Source: an uncultured Lachnospiraceae bacterium | GTDB taxonomy: Bacteria > Bacillota > Clostridia > Lachnospirales > Lachnospiraceae | Direction: 5' to 3' | NCBI GenBank assembly: GCA_910586755.1 | Contig: CAJUJM010000018.1 | Coordinates: forward strand, 1 to 14,374 | DNA length: 14,374 bases | Shown here: piece after piece, positions 6,337-13,930 of the stretch | How the letters are laid out: each line of letters opens with the position of its first letter | Numbering within the stretch: position 1 is the stretch's first letter | Notes under the pieces: generated by a model | What the model was told of the DNA's origin: nothing | The model's database searches: none | Seen by the model: only the letters and a program-made list of their open reading frames with translations | Translations under genes and position numbers: made by a program

Positions 6337-7101
6337 TTACTCTCCCAGGTATGCGGTAATAACCTGAGGATTATTTAATACCTGGCTGGTTTCTCCGCTT
6401 GCCAGAACCTGGCCGAAATTTAATACGGTCAGCTGTTCACAGATACCGGATACCAGCTTCATATCGTGCTCAATAAGCAGAATTGTCATATGAAATTCCT
6501 TGCGGACAAAGCGAATGGTGTCCATCAGCTCTGCGGTCTCGTTGGGATTCATTCCTGCCGCCGGCTCATCTAATAAAAGCAGCTTGGGATTTGTGGCCAG
6601 GGCCCTTGCAATCTCCAGCTTTCTCTGTTTTCCGTAAGGGAGATTGGAGGCTTTATAGTGGGATTCCTTGTCCAAATCAAATACTTTTAAAAGATCCATG
6701 GCTTTCTCATTCATTTCCTTTTCTACCTTATAATATTTGGGCAGACGGAAAATGCCGGTTAAGGTGGAATAGGGATGACTGTTATGGAGGCCGGCTTTTA
6801 CGTTGTCTAAAACCGTTAAATCTTTAAACAGCCGGATGTTCTGGAAAGTACGGGCAATGCCGCACTGGTTGATTTCAATGGTCTTTTTGCCGGTAATATT
6901 TTTGCCGTCTAAGACAATACTTCCGGTATCAGGCTTGTAAACTCCTGTAAGCAGGTTAAAAATTGTGGTTTTTCCCGCGCCATTGGGGCCGATAAGACCA
7001 TAAAGCTGGCCCTTGTCAATGGTGACGTCAAAGCTGTCTACCGCTTTTAAACCTCCAAAGGAGATGCTTAAACTTTTTACTTCCAGCATAGGTGCTGCCA
7101 T
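6337..7101 (-). CDS. livG: Branched-chain amino-acid-type ABC transporter ATPase LivG
   Basis: This is the second ATPase subunit of the LIV importer. The protein has 254 residues. Walker A is GPNGAGKTT (38-46), the Q-loop is at Gln87 (ARTFQNIRLF), the signature is the LivG-type LPYGKQR (154-160), Walker B has Asp178-Glu179 and the switch His lies in LIEHDM. The C-terminal LivG extension ending in YLGE is present. Its ATG follows the livM stop with a single base between, and the AAAGGAGGT site lies inside the end of livM, so translation is probably coupled. Confidence 0.95.
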   Translation of the reverse strand: MAAPMLEVKSLSISFGGLKAVDSFDVTIDKGQLYGLIGPNGAGKTTIFNLLTGVYKPDTGSIVLDGKNITGKKTIEINQCGIARTFQNIRLFKDLTVLDNVKAGLHNSHPYSTLTGIFRLPKYYKVEKEMNEKAMDLLKVFDLDKESHYKASNLPYGKQRKLEIARALATNPKLLLLDEPAAGMNPNETAELMDTIRFVRKEFHMTILLIEHDMKLVSGICEQLTVLNFGQVLASGETSQVLNNPQVITAYLGE

Positions 7102-7102
7102 G

Positions 7103-8173
7103 TTATGCTACCTCCTTTTTGGCGGTCTTTTTCTTAAAAGAATCTGCAAAACGTTCCCGCAGTTCAATCGCCTTGGGACTGGAATTAAACAGCATCATGG
7201 CGATAAGCACAATGGCATAAATCAACATACGGTAATTGTTAAGCCCCCGCAGAAGCTCCGGAAGCAGGGTCAGGACTACTGCTGCGATAACGGATCCCCG
7301 GACATTGCCGATACCGCCCAGCACTACGAACACCAGGATCATAATAGACTGGTTATATCCGAAGTTTTTGGGAAGGGCAGCCAAGGTGGTTAAATTGTGG
7401 GCATAGAGAACGCCTGCAACCCCTGCCAGGGCAGCGGATACGGTAAATGCCAGCAGTTTATATTTGGTAATGTGAAGGCCGATGGATTCCGCCGCAATCC
7501 GGTTGTCACGGATGGCCATAATGGCCCGTCCTGTCCGGGAATTTACCAGGTTTATGACAATAAATAATGTAATAAGCAGCAAAATCACGCCAATGGTAAA
7601 GGTAGATGCCTGAGGCGTACCGGTGATTCCCTGAGCGCCTTTAATCAGCACTGTACCTTCTGCATCTAATTTTAACGCCACTTCACTCTTCATAGAAAAG
7701 TGGATGCCAGACGAATCCACACCTAAATAGATGGCATTGATAATGTTCTTTATAATTTCGCCGAAAGCCAGGGTTACAATTGCCAGATAATCCCCCCGAA
7801 GGCGCAGAACAGGAATTCCGATTAAAATCCCGAATACTGCCGCCACTGCCGCGCCGATGATAATGGCGATAATCAGACTGAGGGTAGGGTCAATCATGCC
7901 TTTGAAGGCTTTGGAAAACAAAGCGCCGGAAAAAGCCCCTACACACATAAAGCCTGCATGTCCCAAACTCAGCTCGCCGGAGATTCCTACTACCAGGTTC
8001 AGAGATACAGCTAAAATGGAGTAGATACACAAGGGGACTAATAATCCCTGCATCAAGCTGGACATGTTTCCGGTTTTTAAGGCAATCTCCACCAGAAGAT
8101 AGGCCAGGATTACCATCCCGTAGGTTACGCCGCTGCCTTTTAAGAGGTCTTTTATGGATTTTTGAGTTTTCAT
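7103..8173 (-). CDS. livM: Branched-chain amino-acid-type ABC transporter permease LivM
   Basis: This is a membrane subunit that forms the translocation path together with LivH. From the ATG at 8173 the protein has 356 residues with about nine or ten hydrophobic segments. The LivM family pattern is clear: SLNLVVGISGELSLGHAGF near the N-terminus, RLRGDYLAIVTLAFGEI in the middle and GRAIMAIRDNRIAAESIG, the cytoplasmic coupling loop, near residue 220. A longer frame starts at 8191, overlapping the livH stop as TGATG, but the strong site GGAGGTGG (8182-8189) lies inside that extension, so 8173 is the better start. The tail ends in a lysine-rich stretch. The gene follows livH by 17 bases. Confidence 0.93.
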   Translation of the reverse strand: MKTQKSIKDLLKGSGVTYGMVILAYLLVEIALKTGNMSSLMQGLLVPLCIYSILAVSLNLVVGISGELSLGHAGFMCVGAFSGALFSKAFKGMIDPTLSLIIAIIIGAAVAAVFGILIGIPVLRLRGDYLAIVTLAFGEIIKNIINAIYLGVDSSGIHFSMKSEVALKLDAEGTVLIKGAQGITGTPQASTFTIGVILLLITLFIVINLVNSRTGRAIMAIRDNRIAAESIGLHITKYKLLAFTVSAALAGVAGVLYAHNLTTLAALPKNFGYNQSIMILVFVVLGGIGNVRGSVIAAVVLTLLPELLRGLNNYRMLIYAIVLIAMMLFNSSPKAIELRERFADSFKKKTAKKEVA

Positions 8174-8190
8174 CGCGTATTCCACCTCCA

Positions 8191-9072
8191 TCAGACTTTT
8201 TCACTGATCTTCTTGCCCATAATGCCGGTAGGACGTACCAGAAGGACAATGATCAGGACAGAGAATACAATGGCATCAGAAAGCTGGGATGAGATGTATG
8301 CTTTGGAAAGGTTCTCAATTACTCCAAGCAAAATACCGCCGATCATAGCGCCGGGTATGGAACCGATGCCGCCGAATACTGCTGCCACAAAGGCCTTGAT
8401 GCCGGGCATTGCGCCGGTATAGGGAGTCAGAGACGGATAGGCAGAACAAAGGAGCACTCCTGCCACTGCCGCCAGAGCGGAACCGATGGCAAAGGTTATG
8501 GCAATGGTACGGTTTACATTGATACCCATAAGGGTAGCCGCACCTTTATCTTCAGACACGGCAAGCATGGCCTGACCGGTTTTGGTCTTGTTGATAAAGG
8601 CGGTCAATGTTACCATAACCACAATACAGGTCGTAATGGTGACAATGGTCTCGCCGGTAATCATAAGCTGCCCTTCTGCCAGACGCAAAGGCTCTATGGA
8701 AACTACGGAGGTAAAGGCTTTGGTATCCGCTCCCCATAAAAGCAGAGCCAGATTCTGAAGCAGATAGCTGACGCCGATTGCCGTGATCAGCACCGCCAGA
8801 GGGGAAGCGCCGCGGAGAGGCTTGTACGCTATCCTCTCAACCGTCACGCCTAATAAAGTACATACTACCACTGCTGTCAGGATACCGGCTGCCGGAGGCA
8901 GGCCCATGGTGCTGACTACAATAAACACCATATATCCGCCCACCATGATAATATCGCCGTGTGCGAAGTTCAGCATCTTTGCAATGCCATAAACCATCGT
9001 GTAGCCCAGCGCAATAATTGCATATACACTTCCCAGGCTGATTCCGCTGATTAGATAGGACAGAAAGCTCAT
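8191..9072 (-). CDS. livH: Branched-chain amino-acid-type ABC transporter permease LivH
   Basis: This is the other membrane subunit of the LIV importer. From the ATG at 9072 the protein has 293 residues and about eight hydrophobic segments. Family hallmarks are GISLGSVYAIIALGYTMVYG and MLNFAHGDI near the N-terminus, GQAMLAVSEDKGAATLMGIN, the coupling loop to the ATPase, near residue 180, and AVFGGIGSIPGAMIGG towards the end. A longer frame begins at 9096 but has no ribosome-binding site; AGAGGTG (9081-9087) lies eight bases before the ATG at 9072, so the shorter form is preferred. A strong hairpin separates it from livJ. Confidence 0.94.
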   Translation of the reverse strand: MSFLSYLISGISLGSVYAIIALGYTMVYGIAKMLNFAHGDIIMVGGYMVFIVVSTMGLPPAAGILTAVVVCTLLGVTVERIAYKPLRGASPLAVLITAIGVSYLLQNLALLLWGADTKAFTSVVSIEPLRLAEGQLMITGETIVTITTCIVVMVTLTAFINKTKTGQAMLAVSEDKGAATLMGINVNRTIAITFAIGSALAAVAGVLLCSAYPSLTPYTGAMPGIKAFVAAVFGGIGSIPGAMIGGILLGVIENLSKAYISSQLSDAIVFSVLIIVLLVRPTGIMGKKISEKV

Positions 9073-9102
9073 TTGTGTTACACCTCTTGTTTTCATACTG
9101 AA

Positions 9103-9128
9103 AGAGGGTTGTCTTTTGACAACCCTCT
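9103..9128 (-). terminator. Intercistronic hairpin between livJ and livH
   Basis: A perfect 11-base stem (9103-9113 with 9118-9128, sequence AGAGGGTTGTC) with a four-base loop lies 25 bases after the livJ stop and just before the livH ribosome-binding site. On the minus strand only TTC follows, so termination is probably partial or absent. Such a hairpin commonly protects the upstream binding-protein message from 3' exonucleases or lowers expression of the permease genes. Confidence 0.7.
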
Positions 9129-9153
9129 GTGGGTTTTTGTGTTATTCAATCCA

Positions 9154-10398
9154 TTATTCCATGGAAACGTAAGCGCCGTTTTCAATCTTTACTGCCTTAG
9201 GAGCCTTGGAGGGCTCGCCCTCTGCGTTCCAGGTCATGCCTGCGCCGGTAAGGCCATCTACAGAGATCTTAACCATAGAAGCCTTTACAGCCTCGCAGAT
9301 ATCGGATACGCTCATATCCGGATTAGCATTTGCATCCTCTAAAGCGGCCTTTAATGCATATACGGCATCATAGGAATCTGCTGCAAACTGGTTGGGAATA
9401 TCGCCGTAGTTCTCCTTGTAGGTAGTTACAAAGTTTACAGTCAGCTCATCTTCTGCGTCTGCTGCAAAAGGTGTTAACAGCATCAGGCCTTCTGCCAGGC
9501 TGGTATCAAAGTTTTTAACGCCTAAGATACCGTCCATACCATCACATCCGAAGAAGATAGGATCCCAGCCCATGGTATTTGCCTGGGTGAGAACCAGAGC
9601 AGCCTCAGTATAATAGAAAGGAAGGAATACCAACTCAGCGCCGGCGTCCTTTGCTTTCTGAAGCTGGGTGGTAAAGTCTTTATTGGTGTCTGCGGTAAAT
9701 GCTTCTTCAGCAACAATCTCTAAGCCCTGGTTGGCAGCCTCTGCTGCAAACTTTGCATAGATACCGCTGGAGTAAACATCAGAGCTGTCATAAATCACTG
9801 CAATCTTGGTAGCCAGCTTGTGCTCGCCGATGTATTTTGCGGAAGCAGCTCCCTGATCCGGGTCAGAGAAGCAAACACGGAATACGTTGGGGTTTGCTGC
9901 ACATTCTACAGCAGAACCTGAGGGAGTTAACTGGAACATATTGTCTGCTGCAGTCTTATCTGCAACTGCAATACAGGGATTGGAGGTGGTGGTTCCAACC
10001 AGCAGCTGCATTCCCTTGTCTTTTAAGCTGTTGTAAGCATTTACTGCCTTCTCGGCGTCATGTTCATCATCAGCGCTCATGTACTCAATCTGAAAACCAT
10101 TGATACCGCCTGCTGCATTGATCTCATCTACTGCAATCTGAGCGCCGTTTACTACTGCATTGCCATAAATAGCAGCGCCGCCGGTTAAGGGGCCGATTGC
10201 GCCGATCTTCCAGGTTGCGCCGTCTGCTGCTGCCGGAGCCTCTGTTGCGTTTGCCGCCGTAGTTTCTGTTCCTGCTGCGTCTGCTGCCGGAGCTTCAGTC
10301 GCCTGAGTAGTTGCCTGTGCGTCTCCTGAGCCGCCGCATGCAGTTAAAGAAGCTGCCATTGCAGCTGCCAGAGCCAGGCTTAAAAATTTCTTTTTCAT
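9154..10398 (-). CDS. livJ: Branched-chain amino-acid-type ABC transporter substrate-binding lipoprotein
   Basis: The protein has 414 residues and binds the substrate outside the membrane, delivering it to LivHM. Residues 1-20 are a lipoprotein signal peptide with three lysines and the lipobox LTAC; Cys21 would be lipidated. Residues 22-60 are a flexible Ala/Thr/Glu linker that contains ATEAPAAD-like segments twice. The rest is a type I periplasmic-binding fold of the leucine-binding family (IGAIGPLTGGAAIYG near residue 66, DEINAAGGINGFQIE near 92, VGTTTSNP near 134, AADSYDAVYALKAAL near 345). Branched-chain amino acids are the likely ligands, but this family also binds other amino acids, amides and urea, so specificity is uncertain. 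The ATG has GAGGAGG nine bases upstream. It is the first gene of the operon. Confidence 0.93.
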   Translation of the reverse strand: MKKKFLSLALAAAMAASLTACGGSGDAQATTQATEAPAADAAGTETTAANATEAPAAADGATWKIGAIGPLTGGAAIYGNAVVNGAQIAVDEINAAGGINGFQIEYMSADDEHDAEKAVNAYNSLKDKGMQLLVGTTTSNPCIAVADKTAADNMFQLTPSGSAVECAANPNVFRVCFSDPDQGAASAKYIGEHKLATKIAVIYDSSDVYSSGIYAKFAAEAANQGLEIVAEEAFTADTNKDFTTQLQKAKDAGAELVFLPFYYTEAALVLTQANTMGWDPIFFGCDGMDGILGVKNFDTSLAEGLMLLTPFAADAEDELTVNFVTTYKENYGDIPNQFAADSYDAVYALKAALEDANANPDMSVSDICEAVKASMVKISVDGLTGAGMTWNAEGEPSKAPKAVKIENGAYVSME

Positions 10399-10552
10399 AA
10401 TTTTTTCCTCCTCTTTTTTCTTCGCGTTTAAGGAAATGTTTCTGCATTTGCGGACATTGTTCGCTCCGCACGTACATCCCTGACACGCGAAAACGGCTTT
10501 GGCCTGCTGGAATACCTGCCAGTCCCTGCCTAAAAGCCGCCGCTTAAAAGCT
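10399..10552 (-). other. Structured 5' leader of the liv operon
   Basis: About 150 bases lie between the liv promoter and the livJ ATG. The transcript can form CTGG/CCAG near 10505-10520, TGCGGA/TCCGCA (10465-10470 with 10449-10454) and an enclosing TTCGCGT/ACGCGAA pairing (10485-10491 with 10421-10427), the last close to the ribosome-binding site. I do not recognise a known riboswitch or T-box, and there is no T tract that would make it an obvious attenuator. No small coding region with a good start site is seen. Confidence 0.4.
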
Positions 10553-10559
10553 TTTATAA

Positions 10560-10588
10560 ATTATAGTGAGTAATGATAAGGTTGTCAA
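10560..10588 (-). promoter_or_regulatory. Perfect-consensus sigma-A promoter of the liv operon
   Basis: On the minus strand TTGACA (10583-10588) is followed by exactly 17 bases and TATAAT (10560-10565), a full match to the vegetative consensus at both boxes. AT-rich DNA lies upstream. Transcription should start near 10552. Such a promoter is expected to be strong, so control probably comes from a repressor or the leader. Confidence 0.88.
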
Positions 10589-10610
10589 CTGTTTCTCAGC
10601 CTTATTTTTT

Positions 10611-10628
10611 GATTTTCCTGGAAAAATC
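10611..10628. promoter_or_regulatory. CodY-like near-palindrome upstream of the liv promoter
   Basis: The plus strand reads GATTTTCC, T, GGAAAAATC, a near-perfect inverted repeat. It resembles the CodY box AATTTTCWGAAAATT but with a shifted centre and several mismatches. It lies about 23 bases upstream of the -35. CodY controls branched-chain amino-acid transport in many Firmicutes, which makes the resemblance relevant, but the match is weak. Confidence 0.25.
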
Positions 10629-10678
10629 CCAACTATTATAAGTAAAATTTATATATGCCATTCCGCCGGGTTATCCCT

Positions 10679-10705
10679 GTTTACTATAAAAGCCCGCCGC
10701 CGGGC
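10679..10705 (-). repeat. REP-like terminator repeat, copy A
   Basis: This 27-base unit has a perfect GCCCG/CGGGC hairpin (10692-10705, loop of four) followed on the minus strand by TTTTATAGTAAAC. It matches copy B with two substitutions and lies 35 bases from it. It probably acts as a terminator for the gpsA transcript. Confidence 0.75.
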
Positions 10706-10713
10706 GCATGCAG

Positions 10714-10740
10714 GTTTACTATAAAAGTCCGCCGTCGGGC
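10714..10740 (-). repeat. REP-like terminator repeat, copy B
   Basis: This is the tandem partner of copy A, beginning about ten bases after the gpsA stop codon. The hairpin has one mismatch on the minus strand (GCCCG/CGGAC) and is followed by the same TTTTATAGTAAAC tail. The sequence that joins copies A and B, with the start of the B tail, is shared with copy C as a 21-base identical core (10701-10721 and 13884-13904). Confidence 0.75.
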
Positions 10741-10750
10741 CCATAAAGGT

Positions 10751-11761
10751 CTACTTTTCCCACAGCAGCTCCTGGCTTTCTATCTGGCGATGTCTTAACA
10801 TCAGGTCATTCACTGCTTCTCCGGCAGGCTTTCCTGCAAACAGGATTTGATTGACCTGCTCCACAATGGGCATGGGAACCTGGTATTTTTGAGATAAAGC
10901 CAGGGCCGCCTTGGCAGAGTATACTCCCTCTACCACCATCTTTACCTCTTTCATGGCCTCCTCCATAGAATAGCCTTTTCCCATAAGGATACCGGCCCTG
11001 CGGTTGCGGCTGTGGATACTGGCGCAGGTGACGATTAAGTCTCCGGTTCCGGAAAGGCCTGCAAAGGTCTGAGGCTTTCCTCCCATAGCAGTTCCAAGGC
11101 GGCTGATCTCCGCAATTCCTCTGGTAATCAAAGCAGCCTTTGTATTATCCCCATAGCCAAGGCCGTCTGCAATTCCGGCAGCCAGGGCTATTACATTCTT
11201 AAGAGCCGCCCCCAGTTCAATCCCTATCATATCCGGGCTTGTATATACCCGGAAAGCCTGGCTCATAAACACCTTCTGAACAGCTTCCGCAGTGGTCTTT
11301 GAATGAGCGCCCGCCACGCAGGTAGTGGGAAGGAAGCGGCTCACTTCCTCCGCATGGCTGGGGCCGGAAAGAACCGCCACATCTGCCATGGGAAGCTCAT
11401 CTTCTATGACTTCTGAGAGGACTTTCAGACTCTTTTCCTCAATTCCCTTTGCCACATTGACGACAATCTGGCCTTCTCTGCAGTGGGAAGACATCTTTGC
11501 CGCAGTTTGACGGACAAAGATAGAAGGAACCGCCAAAACCAGGATGTCCTTCTCTTCCATGGCTGTTTTTAAATCCGTCGTAATTTCCATCCGTTCCGGA
11601 AGCACTGCATCCGGTAAATTGGGATGTTTTCTGGTTGTGGAGAGCACTTTCGCCTCATCCTCAAAGGCGGACCATAAGGCCACTTCACTGCCGTTTTGTA
11701 CCAAAAGGATTGCCAGAGCCGTCCCCCAGGTTCCGGAACCAATTACACCAATTTTTGCCAT
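10751..11761 (-). CDS. gpsA: NAD(P)H-dependent glycerol-3-phosphate dehydrogenase
   Basis: GpsA reduces dihydroxyacetone phosphate to sn-glycerol-3-phosphate, the backbone for phospholipids, in the cytoplasm. The protein has 336 residues, the usual length. The Rossmann motif GSGTWG lies at 8-13, Lys105 is in NVAKGIE, Lys188 is in ALKNVIALAAGI (the catalytic-domain lysine), and NTKAALITRG (206-215) and the SGTGDLIVTC segment are typical of the family. The ATG follows plsY by 15 bases with AAGGAG between, so it is co-transcribed with plsY, whose enzyme uses the product. Two terminator-like repeats follow it. Confidence 0.97.
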   Translation of the reverse strand: MAKIGVIGSGTWGTALAILLVQNGSEVALWSAFEDEAKVLSTTRKHPNLPDAVLPERMEITTDLKTAMEEKDILVLAVPSIFVRQTAAKMSSHCREGQIVVNVAKGIEEKSLKVLSEVIEDELPMADVAVLSGPSHAEEVSRFLPTTCVAGAHSKTTAEAVQKVFMSQAFRVYTSPDMIGIELGAALKNVIALAAGIADGLGYGDNTKAALITRGIAEISRLGTAMGGKPQTFAGLSGTGDLIVTCASIHSRNRRAGILMGKGYSMEEAMKEVKMVVEGVYSAKAALALSQKYQVPMPIVEQVNQILFAGKPAGEAVNDLMLRHRQIESQELLWEK

Positions 11762-11776
11762 ATGAAACTCTCCTTA

Positions 11777-12451
11777 TCAGAACTTTTTCGCCCCCAGCTT
11801 GTTTTCCGTACCCCGAATCAGGCGGCCGATATTGGCCCGATGACGCCAGAATGCCATGGCGGCAATGGCAAAGGCCACAGCAATACACTCTGTTTTCACA
11901 CTGGAGGTATTCATGGAGGTCATGCCGGAAATGTCATGTAAAACAGCGGTTCCATAACGCCCTGTCAGGGTAAACCAGGTGGTCATGGACAAAAAAACAG
12001 TTGCCACCAAAAGGGAACCCAGAGATACAAACCGAGTAATGGCCACACAGCCTATAAAGACAGCGGCGCATACCAGGGTGATCCGCCAGTCACTGGCAAC
12101 TAAAATTCCGGCCATGACAGCAATCCCCTTTCCTCCTTTAAAGCCCAGATAAAAGGGGTAATTATGTCCCAGAGTTACGCCAAATCCGGTATAAAGGAGC
12201 AGTACGCGGCTATAGAGGGCCCCGTCTCCCAGAAAAAGCCTTACCAGAACGCAGGGAACTACCGCCTTTAAAAAGTCTCCAAAAAATACAATCAGTCCGG
12301 CCTTTTTTCCCAGTACCCGAAGGGTATTGGTAGCGCCGGAATTCCCACTTCCGTGCTGACGGATATCTACTCCCTGAGTCTTGCCATAAAAGTATCCGGT
12401 CTGAATTAAACCGAACAGATAACCGATTACCAGACAAATTCCCCTCTCCAT
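11777..12451 (-). CDS. plsY: Acyl-phosphate:glycerol-3-phosphate acyltransferase
   Basis: PlsY transfers an acyl chain from acyl-phosphate to glycerol-3-phosphate, the first committed step of phospholipid synthesis in most Gram-positive bacteria. From the ATG at 12451 the protein has 224 residues, somewhat longer than Bacillus PlsY. It is hydrophobic with several membrane segments. The three active-site motifs are present: GSGNSGATN (34-42), GHNYPF with KGGKG (95-109) and FWRHRANIGRL near the C-terminus (201-211). A GTG at 12457 is in frame, but it is only two bases from the AAAGGAG site and overlaps the der stop, whereas the ATG is eight bases away. The gap to der is two bases. The gene ends with tandem stops TGA TAA. 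Confidence 0.96.
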   Translation of the reverse strand: MERGICLVIGYLFGLIQTGYFYGKTQGVDIRQHGSGNSGATNTLRVLGKKAGLIVFFGDFLKAVVPCVLVRLFLGDGALYSRVLLLYTGFGVTLGHNYPFYLGFKGGKGIAVMAGILVASDWRITLVCAAVFIGCVAITRFVSLGSLLVATVFLSMTTWFTLTGRYGTAVLHDISGMTSMNTSSVKTECIAVAFAIAAMAFWRHRANIGRLIRGTENKLGAKKF

Positions 12452-12453
12452 AC

Positions 12454-13782
12454 TCACTGCTCCTTTGCTTTTCTCTCCCTGATTAAGAACCGAAGGGCGG
12501 TTCCGCGAAATCCAAATGCTTCCCGAATTTTATTTTCCAAATACCTGGTGTAGGAAAAATGCATCAGCTCCCTGTCATTTACAAAGATCACAAAGGTAGG
12601 GGGCTTTACCGACACCTGGGTCATATAGTAAAGCTTTAAGCGCTTACCTTTGTCAGAAGGAGGCTGCTGCATGGCCACTGCTTCCGTCATGATCTCGTTT
12701 AGGACGCCGGTTGCAATCCTTAAATTCTGGTTCTCACGCACCATATCAATTAAATCAAACAGCTTATTGAGCCGCTGCCCTGTCTGGGCGGAGATAAACA
12801 GGTATTCTGCGTAAGGCATATAGGCCAGAACTTCTTTCATTTTGTTGGTATACTCGTAAATGGTTTTGTCATTTTTTTCGATGGCGTCCCATTTATTTAC
12901 CGCTATAATAACGCCCTTTCCCCTGTCGTGGGCAATCCCGGCAATCTTGGCGTCCTGTTCCGTAACACCCTCTATCGCATCAATCAGGACTACCACCACA
13001 TCCGCCCGCTCCACGGCAGTTACGGTGCGGATAATGCTGTACCGTTCCAAATCTTCTTTGATCTTGCTTTTGCGGCGGAGTCCGGCTGTATCAATAAAGA
13101 CATAGTCTGTGCCGTTGTGGGAGATCTCCGTATCAATGGCGTCTCTGGTAGTACCGGCTATATTGGATACGATAACCCGGTTTTCCCCCAACAGCTTATT
13201 GATCAGGGAGGATTTTCCTACGTTGGGCTTTCCTACCACAGCGATACGGGGCCTGTCGTCCTGATCCTCTTCCAGCTGTTCTGCGGTAAAATGTTTGGCA
13301 ACCTCGTCCAGCAGATCCCCAATCCCCAGCCGGGAAGAAGCAGATACCGGCACAGGATCTCCGATCCCCAGATTGTAAAACTCGTAAATATCATTGCCAA
13401 ATTTCTGGGTGCTGTCCACTTTATTTACCGCCAGCACCACCGGCTTGCGGGACTTTCTCAAAAGATCCGCCACTTTGGAGTCCGCATCCTGAAGTCCCTG
13501 CCGCACATCTACAATAAAGATAATCACATCTGCCGTATCGATGGCAATCTCTGCCTGCTCCCGCATCTGGGACAGAATAATATCCCGGCTGTCCGGTTCA
13601 ATACCGCCGGTATCAATTAAAGTAAAATTCATATCCAGCCAGGTACAGTCCGCATAAATTCGATCTCTGGTTACTCCTGGCGTATCCTTGACAATGGAGA
13701 TTGCCTCCCCTGCCAGAACATTAAACAGCGTAGACTTTCCCACATTGGGGCGGCCTACGATTGCTACTACCGGTTTGCTCAT
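12454..13782 (-). CDS. der: Ribosome-assembly GTPase Der (EngA)
   Basis: Der is an essential GTPase with two tandem G domains that acts in assembly of the 50S ribosomal subunit. The protein has 442 residues. Domain 1 has GRPNVGKST (10-18), TPGVTRDR (34-41), DTGG (57-60) and NKVD (120-123). Domain 2 has GKPNVGKSS (184-192), a second TTRD, DTAG and NKWD. The C-terminal KH-like domain follows and ends in a basic tail. The ATG has a strong AAGGAGG site, and the bases just upstream belong to repeat copy D. plsY starts two bases after its stop codon, so der, plsY and gpsA form one unit. Confidence 0.98.
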   Translation of the reverse strand: MSKPVVAIVGRPNVGKSTLFNVLAGEAISIVKDTPGVTRDRIYADCTWLDMNFTLIDTGGIEPDSRDIILSQMREQAEIAIDTADVIIFIVDVRQGLQDADSKVADLLRKSRKPVVLAVNKVDSTQKFGNDIYEFYNLGIGDPVPVSASSRLGIGDLLDEVAKHFTAEQLEEDQDDRPRIAVVGKPNVGKSSLINKLLGENRVIVSNIAGTTRDAIDTEISHNGTDYVFIDTAGLRRKSKIKEDLERYSIIRTVTAVERADVVVVLIDAIEGVTEQDAKIAGIAHDRGKGVIIAVNKWDAIEKNDKTIYEYTNKMKEVLAYMPYAEYLFISAQTGQRLNKLFDLIDMVRENQNLRIATGVLNEIMTEAVAMQQPPSDKGKRLKLYYMTQVSVKPPTFVIFVNDRELMHFSYTRYLENKIREAFGFRGTALRFLIRERKAKEQ

Positions 13783-13790
13783 ATTGCCTC

Positions 13791-13823
13791 CTTACTTTGA
13801 AAGTCCGCCGCCGATTAGGCGGC
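13791..13823 (-). repeat. REP-like terminator repeat, copy D
   Basis: The minus strand has a perfect GCCGCC/GGCGGC hairpin (13807-13823) with loop TAATC, followed by GGACTTTCAAAGTAAGG. Hairpin and tail match copy C. The final AGTAAGG merges into the der ribosome-binding site, so the repeat forms the immediate upstream region of der. Confidence 0.65.
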
Positions 13824-13841
13824 ATGCATTCAGGGATGCCC

Positions 13842-13893
13842 CATGCGCCCGCCAAACTTTCATGTGCGGCAGTGCGTCCGCTGCGGGCGCATG
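13842..13893. repeat. 11-base inverted repeat between repeat copies C and D
   Basis: CATGCGCCCGC (13842-13852) and GCGGGCGCATG (13883-13893) are perfect complements 30 bases apart. The loop can form a further GCGG/CCGC pairing. The right arm overlaps the 21-base core shared with 10701-10721. The arms, with copies C and D on either side, suggest a composite palindromic element. Confidence 0.55.
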
Positions 13894-13896
13894 CAG

Positions 13897-13930
13897 GTTT
13901 ACTAAGAAAATCCGCCGCCGGACAGGCGGC
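13897..13930 (-). repeat. REP-like terminator repeat, copy C, terminator of the DUF512 gene
   Basis: Seven bases after the DUF512-protein stop codon the minus strand forms a perfect GCCGCC/GGCGGC stem (13914-13930) with loop TGTCC, followed by GGATTTTCTTAGTAAACC. This is a likely rho-independent terminator and belongs to the same repeat family as copies A, B and D. Confidence 0.65.

Noticed and set aside
10399..10552. liv leader as a T-box or known riboswitch
   Set aside because: No T-box sequence or conserved aptamer core is recognisable, and there is no terminator before livJ.
10679..10740. Tandem repeats as a small CRISPR array
   Set aside because: There are only two units with an eight-base joint, the units are hairpins with T-rich tails, and no cas gene is present.
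12928..13620. A 230-codon plus-strand frame antisense to der
   Set aside because: It is a shadow of the conserved GTPase frame; composition and lack of a ribosome-binding site argue against a gene.
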